Shown: positions 1-7,183, counted from the first letter of the stretch. The stretch is DNA of 31,255 nt from an uncultured Lactobacillus sp. (GCA_945281075.1 CALYQE010000001.1:1-31255), one strand, 5' to 3'. Notes: generated by a model from the letters alone, not told the origin. Numbers and translations: made by a program.

Positions 1-279
1 CTCAACGACCTTAAAATGTATATTCAAGGCGGCAATCCTGTTTTGTACTACGGCTTTTCTTCATACCAGAAGCCTGGCGATAATCACCGCAACCACTGCA
101 AAGTGATGGTTGGCTATCAAAAGAACAAGTTTCTCATTTATGATCCGCTCTATTATTCCAAGCATGATGGTCCTGGAACTGGTGGCAAAAATATGAGTTA
201 TGATCACGGCGCCATCGCTTGGGTACCCAAATCCGCAATTCAGAGTGAATTTTGCCATAAGGCAATTACTTTCAAATAA
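1..279 (+). CDS. C39-like (peptidase_C39_2 type) protein, 3' end only
   Basis: The reading frame is open from the first base and ends with TAA at 277-279, so the gene begins before the window and the ATG at 16 is probably internal. The visible 92 residues resemble the C-terminal half of C39-like cysteine peptidase domains: a strand with GGNPVLYYGF, then NHCKVMVGY, which carries the likely catalytic His, then KFLIYDPLYY, which carries the usual Asp near the end of the fold. The Cys-containing N-terminal part and any signal peptide lie outside the window. Lactobacilli secrete many such proteins and the role of most is unknown. I am fairly sure of the fold and unsure of activity and substrate. 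Confidence 0.6.
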   Translation, partial: LNDLKMYIQGGNPVLYYGFSSYQKPGDNHRNHCKVMVGYQKNKFLIYDPLYYSKHDGPGTGGKNMSYDHGAIAWVPKSAIQSEFCHKAITFK

Positions 280-282
280 CTA

Positions 283-324
283 AAAAATGCGTTTCGGCTA
301 AAATTAGCTGAAGACGCATTTTTT
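283..324. terminator. Bidirectional intrinsic terminator
   Basis: An A-run, the arm TGCGT..TTCGGCTAA, a short loop, the arm TTAGCTGAA..ACGCA and a T-run. Read on either strand the hairpin is followed by at least five T. It lies just after the peptidase stop and about 48 bp past the apbE stop, so it can serve both converging genes. Confidence 0.85.
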
Positions 325-371
325 GTATGTAATATTCAAGCACTAGCATTGGTTTAGCTGCTTAAATGTTT

Positions 372-1295
372 TTAGAAATTATCATATTCAAAGTGATCAT
401 CATTATAGACAAAAACAGCACCAAGGCGGTCAGGATTATCATGCCAACCAGCAATCGGATGACCAGCAAAAAAGAGCCGCTTGCATTCAAGTTCTGCTTG
501 AACCGAATCCTTCGTAAAAGTAGTGATGCCCGCCAAATCGGTTTCTACCGGGTAGCCCGTGCGTGGGTCAATTAGATGGTGATATTTATGCCCATCAACA
601 ATTAGATAGCGCTCATATGTCCCGCTGGTCACTGCAGAACATTCCGGAACCATGACGGAGGAGATGTTTTGTCCCCGCTTTTCCTTTGGATCCTGAATAC
701 CAACCGACCATTGACCATTAGCCCGCTTGGGCGAATCACCAACCAGCAAAATATTGCCGCCAAGATTAATGATGCCCGCATGAACGCCATAAGCCCGCCA
801 AAAATCGCGCAGCCGGTCGGCAATCCAGCCCTTGGCAATGCCGCCAAGGTCAAGTTCCATGCCCAGCTTTTGGAGGTAGACCGTTTGATTTTCATCGTCT
901 AAATCGACACTATTCGGGTCAATCAACTTCATCTTTTCTTGTATTTGCTCAGCAGTTGGCACGTGCGCATTGTTAAATCCAATTGCCCAGAGCTTTACCA
1001 AGGGACCAATTAAAGCATTAAAGCCGTAATTTTCTCGGCTTTCTTCAACTGCCAATTTGACCAAATCATAAACCGCACTGCAAACTTGAACTGGCTCTTT
1101 GCCAGCAGCCTGATTAATTGCCATCACTTCGGAATAACCCCGGTTGACTGTTAATAAGTCTTCATAATGATCAATCAAATCAAACGACTCATTAATGATG
1201 GTGTCATCGGTTGTGCCAAATACCTGCAAAGTAATCGCTGTGCCCAATGCACGGTGCTCACCAACCGCCTGTTCTAACGCTAAATTTTTAATCAT
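372..1295 (-). CDS. ApbE-family FAD:protein FMN transferase-like protein, cytoplasmic, with altered metal site
   Basis: 307 aa of the ApbE flavin-transferase family, which moves FMN from FAD onto Ser/Thr of target proteins. Visible family blocks are ALGTAITLQVF near residue 16, LDLGGIAKGWIADRL at 149-161, NLGGNILLVG at 178-186 and SGTYERYLIVDG...HLIDPRTGYPV at 224-250. There is no signal peptide or lipobox, unlike FmnB at 29122, so it should be cytoplasmic. At the conserved C-terminal D-x-x-x-T that helps bind Mg2+ (D301/T305 in the FmnB of this window) it has E268 and K272, which may impair or change the chemistry. It starts at ATG with AGGAAAG upstream and lies 11 bp after the tyrosine phosphatase gene, so it is the last gene of that operon. 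Family membership is secure; activity is not. Confidence 0.85.
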   Translation of the reverse strand: MIKNLALEQAVGEHRALGTAITLQVFGTTDDTIINESFDLIDHYEDLLTVNRGYSEVMAINQAAGKEPVQVCSAVYDLVKLAVEESRENYGFNALIGPLVKLWAIGFNNAHVPTAEQIQEKMKLIDPNSVDLDDENQTVYLQKLGMELDLGGIAKGWIADRLRDFWRAYGVHAGIINLGGNILLVGDSPKRANGQWSVGIQDPKEKRGQNISSVMVPECSAVTSGTYERYLIVDGHKYHHLIDPRTGYPVETDLAGITTFTKDSVQAELECKRLFFAGHPIAGWHDNPDRLGAVFVYNDDHFEYDNF

Positions 1296-1306
1296 TGACT
1301 TCTTTC

Positions 1307-2098
1307 CTATTTTTCTAAATATTTTTCTCTGATTGTTGCTTGCATCTGCTGATCAATCGCAAGCTCATTAGTAATGAATGATTCTAGCCCACCAAAATGC
1401 TGATTAATCGTGATTAAGCTGGTATCAAAGAAAGCATTGGCAACCGAACCTAAAATTCGCATATTGGCTCTGAAGAGATCATTTTCGCCGTTTTGCTTAA
1501 ATTGCTGATCACGCTTGGCACGATAGTCATTAAGCATGTAATTTGAATATAAATAATCTTGTCTGATTACTTCCAAGTCGACGCCTAAAATCGACAAAAC
1601 AACAGCCGTTACCAGCCCTGTTCTGTCTTTGCCTTCTGAGCAGTGATACAAAACAGCACCGCCTTCTACTGCGGCAATCGTGGCAATGATTTGGTGAAAA
1701 CTGTACTGGGCAGTTTCCGTCAGAACATGGTCATGGTAGCGTCTGCACATCATTTTAAAGCCAGCATACTGATCACGGCGATACTCCGCAAATTCCTGAC
1801 TAAGATCGAGTCCATTGCCGTTAGTGTTGTCTTCAACTGATAAAGGAAAATTGTAGTGTGCTACATTCGGCATCTCCTTATCTGGTTTTTTTCGGCATTC
1901 CGCTGGCGAACGTAAATCGATAATTGCACTTAAGCCATAATCTAACAAATAACGCTCATCAGCCGGAGAAATTCCGCTAATATTACCGGTGCGCAGCAAG
2001 CGGTGTTTTTTGATTTTCCGACCATTAAGCCCAACATAGCCACCAAGATCACGGGGATTGCACACTGACTTAATTGGCAATACGACTGGCTCAGACAT
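1307..2098 (-). CDS. Protein tyrosine phosphatase (LipA/MptpB-like)
   Basis: 263 aa. The N-terminal NPRDLGGY...RLLRTGNISGIS is the signature start of the bacterial tyrosine/dual-specificity phosphatase family that includes MptpB. The P-loop HCSEGKDRTG gives catalytic Cys153 and Arg159 (C-x5-R), and DLRSPAEC at 61-68 is the conserved segment following the first strand. The extra Lys in the P-loop (CSEGKDR) is typical of family members that also act on phosphoinositides. No signal peptide is visible. The ATG is preceded by AAAGGGAT. It is cotranscribed with the downstream ApbE-like gene. Its partners are unknown; the association with flavin genes is positional only. Confidence 0.88.
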   Translation of the reverse strand: MSEPVVLPIKSVCNPRDLGGYVGLNGRKIKKHRLLRTGNISGISPADERYLLDYGLSAIIDLRSPAECRKKPDKEMPNVAHYNFPLSVEDNTNGNGLDLSQEFAEYRRDQYAGFKMMCRRYHDHVLTETAQYSFHQIIATIAAVEGGAVLYHCSEGKDRTGLVTAVVLSILGVDLEVIRQDYLYSNYMLNDYRAKRDQQFKQNGENDLFRANMRILGSVANAFFDTSLITINQHFGGLESFITNELAIDQQMQATIREKYLEK

Positions 2099-2116
2099 AG
2101 ATATCCCTTTCCTGAC

Positions 2117-2147
2117 AAAAAAACCGAATAGTTAATTCTATCCGGTT
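2117..2147 (-). terminator. Intrinsic terminator after the FMN reductase pair
   Basis: On the minus strand AACCGGATAG, loop AATTAA, CTATTCGGTT and then seven T in all. It lies 33-63 bp past the stop of the FMN reductase gene at 2181-2729. Confidence 0.85.
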
Positions 2148-2176
2148 ATTTTACACTCTGCTAGGTGATCTAGCAA
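2148..2176 (-). promoter_or_regulatory. Probable promoter of the phosphatase-apbE pair, overlapping the terminator
   Basis: On the minus strand TTGCTA (2171-2176), a 17-bp spacer and TAAAAT (2148-2153). The expected start, near 2141, falls inside the 5' arm of the terminator 2117-2147, so transcripts made here would lack half of the stem. Confidence 0.5.
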
Positions 2177-2180
2177 AAAA

Positions 2181-2729
2181 TTATTTATTTGCTTGTTCAA
2201 CGAACTTGAAGAAGTTGTCCATCATGGCATCTAATTGCTTGATCGTTGCTTCATCAGTTAATTCGCCGGTTTCTTTATTGAATTTGTCTGGAGCTTGGCC
2301 AATTAAAACTTCGTTTCCTGGCAAAACATTTGCACTCATATCAGGTGAAAGCAGAATTTCACGGATGTCTTCCTGCGCACGTCCGGTGCCTTGGCTGCCA
2401 TATGAAGTACCAGCCACTGCAACAGGCTTCATCTTCATTACGTTCGGGCCAGCATGTGAACCTAACCACTCAAGACTACTCTTTAAAGCAGCTGGAATAG
2501 TGTGATCGTATTCTGGGGTTGTAATGATAATCCCATCTGCACTCTTAATGTCTTCGATCCATGCTTTAATTGAGTCATCAGCCATTTCTGTTCGACAGAA
2601 AGGAGTCAATTGATCGATTTCTTTAACTTCAATATCTGCTTGATCACTATAATGTTTAGCAATAAATTGTGCTAAAAAACGATTGTAAGAAAAAGCGGCA
2701 TTTGTACCAACAATTGCTAATAATTTCAT
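2181..2729 (-). CDS. NADPH-dependent FMN reductase family protein (second of a tandem pair)
   Basis: 182 aa, the usual size for the flavodoxin-like NADPH-dependent FMN reductase family, whose members reduce FMN, azo dyes or quinones with NAD(P)H. The N-terminal LLAIVGTNAAFSYNRFLAQF is the phosphate-binding loop, TTPEYDHTIPAALKSSLEWLG at about 95-115 is the diagnostic PEY-x-x-x-P-x-x-LK block, and GTSYGSQGTGRAQEDIRE follows. The gene has AGGAGG upstream, overlapping the TAG stop of its upstream paralogue, so the two are translationally adjacent. The physiological substrate cannot be told from sequence. Soluble reduced flavin or quinone from these enzymes could feed the EET genes elsewhere in the window, but that is speculation. 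Confidence 0.88.
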   Translation of the reverse strand: MKLLAIVGTNAAFSYNRFLAQFIAKHYSDQADIEVKEIDQLTPFCRTEMADDSIKAWIEDIKSADGIIITTPEYDHTIPAALKSSLEWLGSHAGPNVMKMKPVAVAGTSYGSQGTGRAQEDIREILLSPDMSANVLPGNEVLIGQAPDKFNKETGELTDEATIKQLDAMMDNFFKFVEQANK

Positions 2730-2740
2730 TCTTGGTCCTC

Positions 2741-3280
2741 CTACTTAGTAACTTGTGCGTACCAATCATCAACTTCATCGAAGAAGTGACCTAAGAATTC
2801 AATAGAAGACTTGTCAGTTAAGTCACCATTTTCATCAAATTGCTTCGGTGCAGTACCCATCATAAACTCATCACTATTAAAGATCTTAGCGCCAAAACCT
2901 GGAGCAGTCATTAAGCTCTTTAAACGACTTTGTGAACGAGAGCCACCTTGAGGCATTGGTGAAGTTGAAACAATTGCAACCGGCTTGTCTTTAAATGGGT
3001 GTGAAGTGCATGACAACCATTCAAGCGCACTACTCAAAGCACTAGTCACTGAGTGTTGCTGTTCTGGGGAACCGATTAATACCAAGTCAGCATCCTCAAT
3101 TTCTTTACTCAAAGCTTGAACAGCTTCAGGAGCATCCTCGCCTTCTTTAAACATCGGTAAACCCTTAACAGTTGTTAGTTTAAAATCATATTTGTCAGCA
3201 AAATGCTTAACAATAAACTTAAGCAGTGCTTCATTAAAAGAATTATTGGCATTTGAGCCAGATAATGCAAGAATTTTCAT
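2741..3280 (-). CDS. NADPH-dependent FMN reductase family protein (first of a tandem pair)
   Basis: 179 aa from the ATG at 3280. A GTG at 3289 would add three residues, but it overlaps the Shine-Dalgarno AGGTGG, which is placed correctly for the ATG. The protein is a paralogue of the downstream gene: [20 protein letters not shown] versus MKLLAIVGTNAAFSYNRFLA, and [21 protein letters not shown] versus the PEYDH block. In this copy the usual PEY is PEQ and Ser replaces the following Pro and Lys, so flavin or substrate contacts may differ. An extended -10 promoter lies directly upstream. The pair is probably a tandem duplication with divergence. Family call is strong; substrate unknown. Confidence 0.87.
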   Translation of the reverse strand: MKILALSGSNANNSFNEALLKFIVKHFADKYDFKLTTVKGLPMFKEGEDAPEAVQALSKEIEDADLVLIGSPEQQHSVTSALSSALEWLSCTSHPFKDKPVAIVSTSPMPQGGSRSQSRLKSLMTAPGFGAKIFNSDEFMMGTAPKQFDENGDLTDKSSIEFLGHFFDEVDDWYAQVTK

Positions 3281-3318
3281 AAAAACCACCTTTCAGAAAA
3301 CTAATTTCTCTTCCAATT

Positions 3319-3327
3319 ATTATATCA
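3319..3327 (-). promoter_or_regulatory. Extended -10 promoter of the FMN reductase pair
   Basis: On the minus strand TGATATAAT, that is TGn followed by a consensus TATAAT, about 39 bp before the ATG at 3280. No good -35 box stands 16-18 bp upstream, which fits an extended -10 promoter. Confidence 0.6.
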
Positions 3328-3371
3328 TAATCTAAATTTTTTTGACCCAAAACATCACCTTGTCAGGCATT

Positions 3372-3395
3372 AAAAAAGCGGTAATTAAACCGCTT
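3372..3395 (-). terminator. Intrinsic terminator after the TetR gene
   Basis: On the minus strand AAGCGGT, loop, ACCGCTT followed by six T, 10 bp past the TetR stop codon. Confidence 0.8.
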
Positions 3396-3405
3396 GCTCT
3401 TTTAG

Positions 3406-4026
3406 CTATTTACCTTTTTTATTGCTGCCTTTGTCGTCAGTATCAAAGAGAGAGACTTGGCTAGTTTCACTTAGCCAGTCGTTTAAGATTGCATCATTAA
3501 TCTGGGCGGACAAAACGTTAACAATCTGTTTTTGCGAGAAACTAGCAATCCCGTTAACAATCAGAGAAGCAATGCCGATGGTCGTAATCCAGTTGGCAAC
3601 CACAATGTTCTTAATTTTTTCATTTGAGTTATCCGAGTCTTTGAACTGCTCTTTGAATTTAGAAATTCCCACATTGATTAAAGTATCGGAAATAATCTTG
3701 CTGCCAAACTTACCATCAACAAACATTGCCCGAAAGAGGTTTTCGTGTTCTTGGGCAAAATCAATATAAGACAAATCCATATCAATCAAAGGCTGACCGG
3801 TATATTTCTTTTGCAAGATCTCGTTTTTTAAGTTTTCGGCAATTTTGCTTAAAACTTCCGTTCGAAGTTCATCCATGCTTTTAAACTCAAGGTATAAGGG
3901 TTGAGTTGAAAAGTGACCCGCTTTTGCAATATTACGCGCGGTCAGGCTCTCAATGCCATCTTTAACAACCATTTTATAGGCAATATTTAAAATTTTGCTC
4001 CGCCCAATTTCTTTTTTTCTCGCCAT
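3406..4026 (-). CDS. TetR/AcrR-family transcriptional regulator
   Basis: 206 aa. The N-terminal 60 residues form a TetR DNA-binding domain: ILNIAYKMVVKDGIESLTARNIAKAGHFSTQPLYLEFKSMDEL, in which the helix-turn-helix covers roughly residues 27-46. The C-terminal ligand domain has no recognisable subgroup. The last ten residues are Lys-rich. The ATG is preceded by AAGGAAGA. An imperfect inverted repeat lies 34-62 bp upstream and could be its own operator. Next upstream on the same strand, 81 bp away, is a 73-aa gene; downstream is the flavin reductase cluster, separated by a terminator. Targets cannot be predicted beyond likely autoregulation. Confidence 0.85.
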   Translation of the reverse strand: MARKKEIGRSKILNIAYKMVVKDGIESLTARNIAKAGHFSTQPLYLEFKSMDELRTEVLSKIAENLKNEILQKKYTGQPLIDMDLSYIDFAQEHENLFRAMFVDGKFGSKIISDTLINVGISKFKEQFKDSDNSNEKIKNIVVANWITTIGIASLIVNGIASFSQKQIVNVLSAQINDAILNDWLSETSQVSLFDTDDKGSNKKGK

Positions 4027-4059
4027 TTTGGTCTTCCTTAATCAACTTCCGCTAGCTCT

Positions 4060-4088
4060 AATGACAGCTATTAATTACAGCTGTTATT
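4060..4088. promoter_or_regulatory. Inverted repeat, candidate TetR operator
   Basis: AATGACAGCT and AGCTGTTATT, ten-base arms with one mismatch around a 9-bp AT centre, in the gap between the 73-aa gene and the TetR gene. The size and dyad symmetry suit a TetR-family dimer. No experiment is implied; it could also be a hairpin in the shared transcript. Confidence 0.4.
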
Positions 4089-4107
4089 TATCTAGTTACA
4101 ACTAATA

Positions 4108-4329
4108 TTACTCCTCATTGTTTAAAAATTCATCGTAATTTGACGAAACCATTTCAAGTAAATCTTCTTTGCTCAAACCTTGCGCGGCACAGTATGAAAA
4201 GAAAGCGGCAGATAAAATGTAGCCTCGTTCGCGGTCATCCGTCAAATTCTCCGTAAAGTTCATGTTAATGCTTTGGTTTTCGTAATCCGTAACAATTTCA
4301 ATTGCCTTGTTTTCTGACGATTCGCTCAT
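4108..4329 (-). CDS. 73-aa acidic protein of unknown function
   Basis: I do not recognise this protein. It is 73 aa, acidic (many Glu/Asp, terminal FLNNEE), soluble, with no signal or membrane segment. The middle GYILSAAFFSYCAAQGLSKEDLLEMVSSNY looks like two amphipathic helices. It is supported as a gene by an unusually strong ribosome binding site (GGGGGGAGAGG, 4 bp before ATG) and by codon-like composition. It is 81 bp upstream of, and codirectional with, the TetR gene, so the two may share a transcript. The 240-bp leader is highly structured (see 4413-4482), which suggests post-transcriptional control. Confidence 0.65.
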   Translation of the reverse strand: MSESSENKAIEIVTDYENQSINMNFTENLTDDRERGYILSAAFFSYCAAQGLSKEDLLEMVSSNYDEFLNNEE

Positions 4330-4412
4330 TTTCCTCTCCCCCCTTATTAATAGTAAACTGATCTGATTTCAAGTTGTTTTGCAGCAGTCTATCTAATCTG
4401 TTATTTCAACTA

Positions 4413-4482
4413 CCGTTAGCTTTACAATTAGCCACATGTTATTTATCTCAAAGGCCAATTAATTAAATTTGTAAAGTAACGG
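4413..4482. repeat. Long imperfect inverted repeat in the leader of the 73-aa gene
   Basis: CCGTTAGCTTTACAA at 4413-4427 is complementary to TTGTAAAGTAACGG at 4469-4482 with one bulged base, and the pairing resumes inside with AATTAGCC against GGCCAATT. In the leftward transcript this gives a stem of about 20 bp with a 20-40-nt loop, 85-155 nt before the start codon. Confidence 0.6.
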
Positions 4483-4566
4483 GTGAAAATAAAAATGTTA
4501 CTGTTATTTTCCTTAAAATAAATAAGTAGCTGAATTTATAAAATAACAATAAATCATCTTATTAAT

Positions 4567-4596
4567 AGAATAGTAAATTTTTGGTGCTTTTGTCAA
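4567..4596 (-). promoter_or_regulatory. Leftward promoter with consensus -35, probably for the 73-aa gene
   Basis: On the minus strand TTGACA (4591-4596), an 18-bp spacer and TATTCT (4567-4572). The start would be near 4560, giving a leader of about 230 nt before the ATG at 4329. Confidence 0.5.
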
Positions 4597-4815
4597 GAAT
4601 AATGTGTATTTTTTCACTTAAAATAATCAAATAAAACTTTTTAAAAAAACAAAAGTGTTATCAAACTTTGATTTATCAGTAAAAACTAATCGTAATCACC
4701 AATAACTCTTTTTTATCAAACTATAAAAAGAGTACGTCTTAAAACCCTTCTGCTCTAAAAAACGCACACTGTAACTATAATTATAATTATTTGGTGAAAT
4801 ATATAAATTTAACAA

Positions 4816-5490
4816 CTACTGTTTTTTAATCATTTCCCCGTCCATCATCGTAAAGATCTGATCGGCGTACTTTTCTAACCTGGGGTCGTGTGTGACCAAG
4901 ATAACAGCCTTATTGTAGTCTTTGGCCAAGTCCTTGAATAACTGACCGACTTCCGTCACATTTTCACTATCAAGTGAGGCTGTCGGCTCATCAGCCAGTA
5001 AAATTTTGGGATTAGCGTAAAGCGCTCGTGCAATTGCAGCGCGCTGTTGCTGTCCCCCTGATAATTCACTCGGATATTTATTAACTAAGTCAGTTAAGCC
5101 AAGCTTTTGCAATAATTTTTGCAATGTCTGCTGATCCAAGTTGTTTTGTTTTTTAACCCGCTTAACGAGCTCAAACTGTTCTTTTACGGTTAAAAAAGGA
5201 ACAAGATTATACGCTTGCAAAACAAAGCCAATTTTGTTCAAACGCAAAGCGTCCGTTTCCTTATTGGACAACTCAGCAACCTGCTGGTTTTCAATTAGGA
5301 CCTGACCAGCTGATGGTCTTTGCAAGGAGCCCGCAATTGTTAGAAAGGTACTCTTGCCGGCACCTGATGGCCCCATTATTAAAACTACTTCACCCAAATT
5401 GGCTTTAAAGTTGATTTTTTTCAGTGCTTGAACTTCTGCCGCCCCTTTGCCGTAAGTTTTTTGGACATTTTTTAATTCAATAACTGTCAT
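4816..5490 (-). CDS. hrtA: ABC transporter ATPase, heme efflux (HrtA-like)
   Basis: 224 aa from the ATG at 5490, which has AGGTG six bases upstream; a GTG nine bases earlier is less likely. All ABC motifs are present: Walker A GPSGAGKST at 40-48, Q-loop VLQAYNLVPF, signature LSGGQQQR at 143-150, Walker B ILLADEPTASLD, H-loop VTHDPR. It belongs to the MacB/LolD-type ATPases that pair with a single FtsX-like permease. One base separates its ATG from the stop of that permease. The HrtA assignment rests on the operon with a TetR gene and the HrtR-type operator (7100-7114), since the ATPase alone is not diagnostic. In this family it powers export of excess heme from the membrane. Confidence 0.8.
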   Translation of the reverse strand: MTVIELKNVQKTYGKGAAEVQALKKINFKANLGEVVLIMGPSGAGKSTFLTIAGSLQRPSAGQVLIENQQVAELSNKETDALRLNKIGFVLQAYNLVPFLTVKEQFELVKRVKKQNNLDQQTLQKLLQKLGLTDLVNKYPSELSGGQQQRAAIARALYANPKILLADEPTASLDSENVTEVGQLFKDLAKDYNKAVILVTHDPRLEKYADQIFTMMDGEMIKKQ

Positions 5491-5491
5491 T

Positions 5492-6553
5492 TTATTCACC
5501 TATTGCCTTTGCTGGATCGACTTTGATAATTGATCTAATTGGAATTAAGCTGCCAATCATCCCGGTTAAAAATAGTCCCACCGTGCCACTAGCAATAATC
5601 TGCCAAGTAAAACTCATTGGCACTGCCGCCGGCAGAAGCTTGGCCGTGATGAATGTCGCTGCCAGTCCCAAGACGATTCCTGCACCGACTAAGATCAGGG
5701 CCTGGCTGACGGTTGCCTTAACCAGCGTACTAGTGGGAATACCCTGCGCACGCATAACTGCAAAATTGTGCATTTTTTGCATTGTCAAAATATACAAGAA
5801 AACCGCGATAATGATCAGAGAAATTACAAATAGGAAACCGATCATTAATTGGAAGGTCATGTTTTGAGCGGTGTAGCCTGGCAGCTTATTAATAAAATCA
5901 TTAATTGCATAAGTTTTCATGTTGCCGTGATTTTCACGATAATTGGCCTGACGCGAAATAATGGCCGATGCACGTAGATCAGGTATGCCTTGGCGCAACT
6001 TTTTCCAAGTAGGCAGCGTACCGTAGATAATTGGGGCGATATTGATTTTGGCATTCCGTGCGAAACCAACAATCTGATATTTTTGCGCAGAACCATTTAA
6101 TTTAAGCTGATCGCCAAGGTGGTAGCCCTTGACTTTAAACGCTTGATCAACAACTACCTCATGGTCACTGTTGGCTTTGCGCCCAGCAATCAATTCCTGG
6201 TCTTGATAAATGAACTGGTTCTTTTTAACCCCGATGAACTGGGACGAAACTTGCGCTTTTGACTTGCTCTTTGCCACCACTGGCGTTTGCCCCAACAAAG
6301 CCTCATTTTTGCTCATCGTCACGTTGGCTAAATCCGTTTTAGTCAACACCGATTGACTCATGCTGACGTTGGCGTTCTTATTTAAAATAACCTGCTTGGC
6401 ATTCCAGGTTTCAATTGCTTGCGTGTTCTCGCTGGCGAGTCCTACCGCTAACGAGGACAAAATGAAAATCAAGTAGCTGATCAAGAAAATCATCAATATG
6501 ATCAGACCATAACGTAATTTTTCTTTTTTAATTTCTTTGATTGCTAAAAACAC
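5492..6553 (-). CDS. hrtB: FtsX-family permease, heme efflux (HrtB-like)
   Basis: 353 aa with the topology of HrtB: a membrane segment at about 14-37, a long extracytoplasmic MacB-like domain at about 40-230, and three C-terminal membrane segments (about 233-258, 284-305 and 317-340) ending in the LIPIRSIIKVDPAKAIGE tail typical of FtsX-like permeases. Translation probably starts at GTG 6553, which shares its first G with the TAG stop of the regulator (TAGTG), after AAGGAG. It forms the membrane channel for the adjacent ATPase. In lactic acid bacteria HrtBA prevents toxicity from imported heme, which would be relevant to a strain that uses exogenous cofactors. Substrate assignment is by context. 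Confidence 0.78.
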   Translation of the reverse strand: MFLAIKEIKKEKLRYGLIILMIFLISYLIFILSSLAVGLASENTQAIETWNAKQVILNKNANVSMSQSVLTKTDLANVTMSKNEALLGQTPVVAKSKSKAQVSSQFIGVKKNQFIYQDQELIAGRKANSDHEVVVDQAFKVKGYHLGDQLKLNGSAQKYQIVGFARNAKINIAPIIYGTLPTWKKLRQGIPDLRASAIISRQANYRENHGNMKTYAINDFINKLPGYTAQNMTFQLMIGFLFVISLIIIAVFLYILTMQKMHNFAVMRAQGIPTSTLVKATVSQALILVGAGIVLGLAATFITAKLLPAAVPMSFTWQIIASGTVGLFLTGMIGSLIPIRSIIKVDPAKAIGE

Positions 6554-7074
6554 TATTTAGTCTCCTTTGTTAACAACATTAGTCCCGCCTTCAAGTGCGC
6601 TAAAACCGGTTTTTTCAGCTGCGGATCAACGATAATTTCCTTAATAGCAGCATGACAGAGGACCATCGCACTCCAGTTTTGCGTGCTGAGCTTGACAAAG
6701 ACCTTGCTTGAAAAAGGGCGAACAACTAAACTTTCGTTGTACAGTACATGCATTTTAAACAGTTTGCTGTACTGACTGCACAAAGTTTGCTCAACAAAAT
6801 CAACCACGTTTTGATAAAACGATTGCGGCTCATAGGCTGACGGCAGTTTAATAAAAGCATGAATCTCTGCTATTGCCTGGCGGTATAAATATTCATAAGC
6901 ATCGCTTAGATCAGTAAAATACTTGTAAAATGAACCTCGTGCAATGCCGGCATCCTTAACAATGCGCGCCACTTGTGCTTTTTGCAGCGGATAGTTGCTA
7001 AATTCCCTTAATAACGCCGCCGTAATTAATTCTTTTTTGGCCGGCGGCAGTTTAATAAATGTTGATTTAACCAT
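6553..7074 (-). CDS. hrtR: TetR-family regulator of heme efflux (HrtR-like)
   Basis: 173 aa from the ATG at 7074; an in-frame TTG at 7089 has no ribosome binding site. The N-terminal domain, with QVARIVKDAGIARGSFYKYFTDLSD, is a TetR helix-turn-helix. Heme is sensed in Lactococcus HrtR by His72 and His149. Here, counted from the chosen start, there is a His at 72 (QAIAEIHAF), a His at 141 (MVLCHAAIK), and others at 109 and 160, so a bis-His site is possible. It is the first gene of the operon and its promoter region carries the palindrome 7100-7114. The expected behaviour is repression released by heme. Confidence in TetR is high; in heme sensing it is moderate. Confidence 0.75.
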   Translation of the reverse strand: MVKSTFIKLPPAKKELITAALLREFSNYPLQKAQVARIVKDAGIARGSFYKYFTDLSDAYEYLYRQAIAEIHAFIKLPSAYEPQSFYQNVVDFVEQTLCSQYSKLFKMHVLYNESLVVRPFSSKVFVKLSTQNWSAMVLCHAAIKEIIVDPQLKKPVLAHLKAGLMLLTKETK

Positions 7075-7099
7075 TATTTCTTCTTTCAAGCAGCAAAAA

Positions 7100-7114
7100 G
7101 TGACACCGTGTCAC
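7100..7114. promoter_or_regulatory. 15-bp perfect palindrome, candidate HrtR operator
   Basis: GTGACACCGTGTCAC, two seven-base arms around one base, 26 bp upstream of the regulator's ATG. From memory the Lactococcus lactis HrtR operator is ATGACACAGTGTCAT. The core TGACAC-n-GTGTCA is identical, so 12 of 15 positions match. Confidence 0.75.
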
Positions 7115-7125
7115 CAATTGAGTAA

Positions 7126-7154
7126 AGCATAACTCTGTTTAAAATTTGCTGCAA
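7126..7154 (-). promoter_or_regulatory. Candidate promoter of hrtRBA
   Basis: On the minus strand TTGCAG (7149-7154), a 17-bp spacer and TATGCT (7126-7131). The predicted start, near 7119, puts the palindrome just downstream, where a bound dimer would block transcription. The boxes are weak matches. Confidence 0.4.
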
Positions 7155-7183
7155 ATAAAATGCTTAGTCTAACTAAAAAGAAC

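Larger units (their letters stand above)
4330..4815. other. 486-bp AT-rich intergenic region with several inverted repeats
   Basis: I see no convincing protein gene here. It holds a leftward promoter (4567-4596), a long imperfect hairpin (4413-4482), an 8-bp inverted repeat GAAAATAA/TTATTTTC at 4485-4511, and an AT-only 11-bp inverted repeat with one bulge at 4705-4733 (ACTCTTTTT.. / ..AAAAAGAGT). The last lies about 80 bp past the HrtA stop, but without a T-run, so it is a poor terminator. TTATCAAACT occurs twice, near 4663 and 4713. Confidence 0.6.

Noticed and set aside
4393..4437. 14-codon ORF MWLIVKLTVVEITD in the leader of the 73-aa gene, as a second leader peptide
   Set aside because: The ribosome binding site is weak and no terminator follows it, so I mention it only as a possibility within the leader finding.
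4705..4733. AT-only hairpin as the hrtA terminator
   Set aside because: It lacks GC pairs and a following T-run on the minus strand and is about 80 bp past the stop; I keep it only as an inverted repeat.
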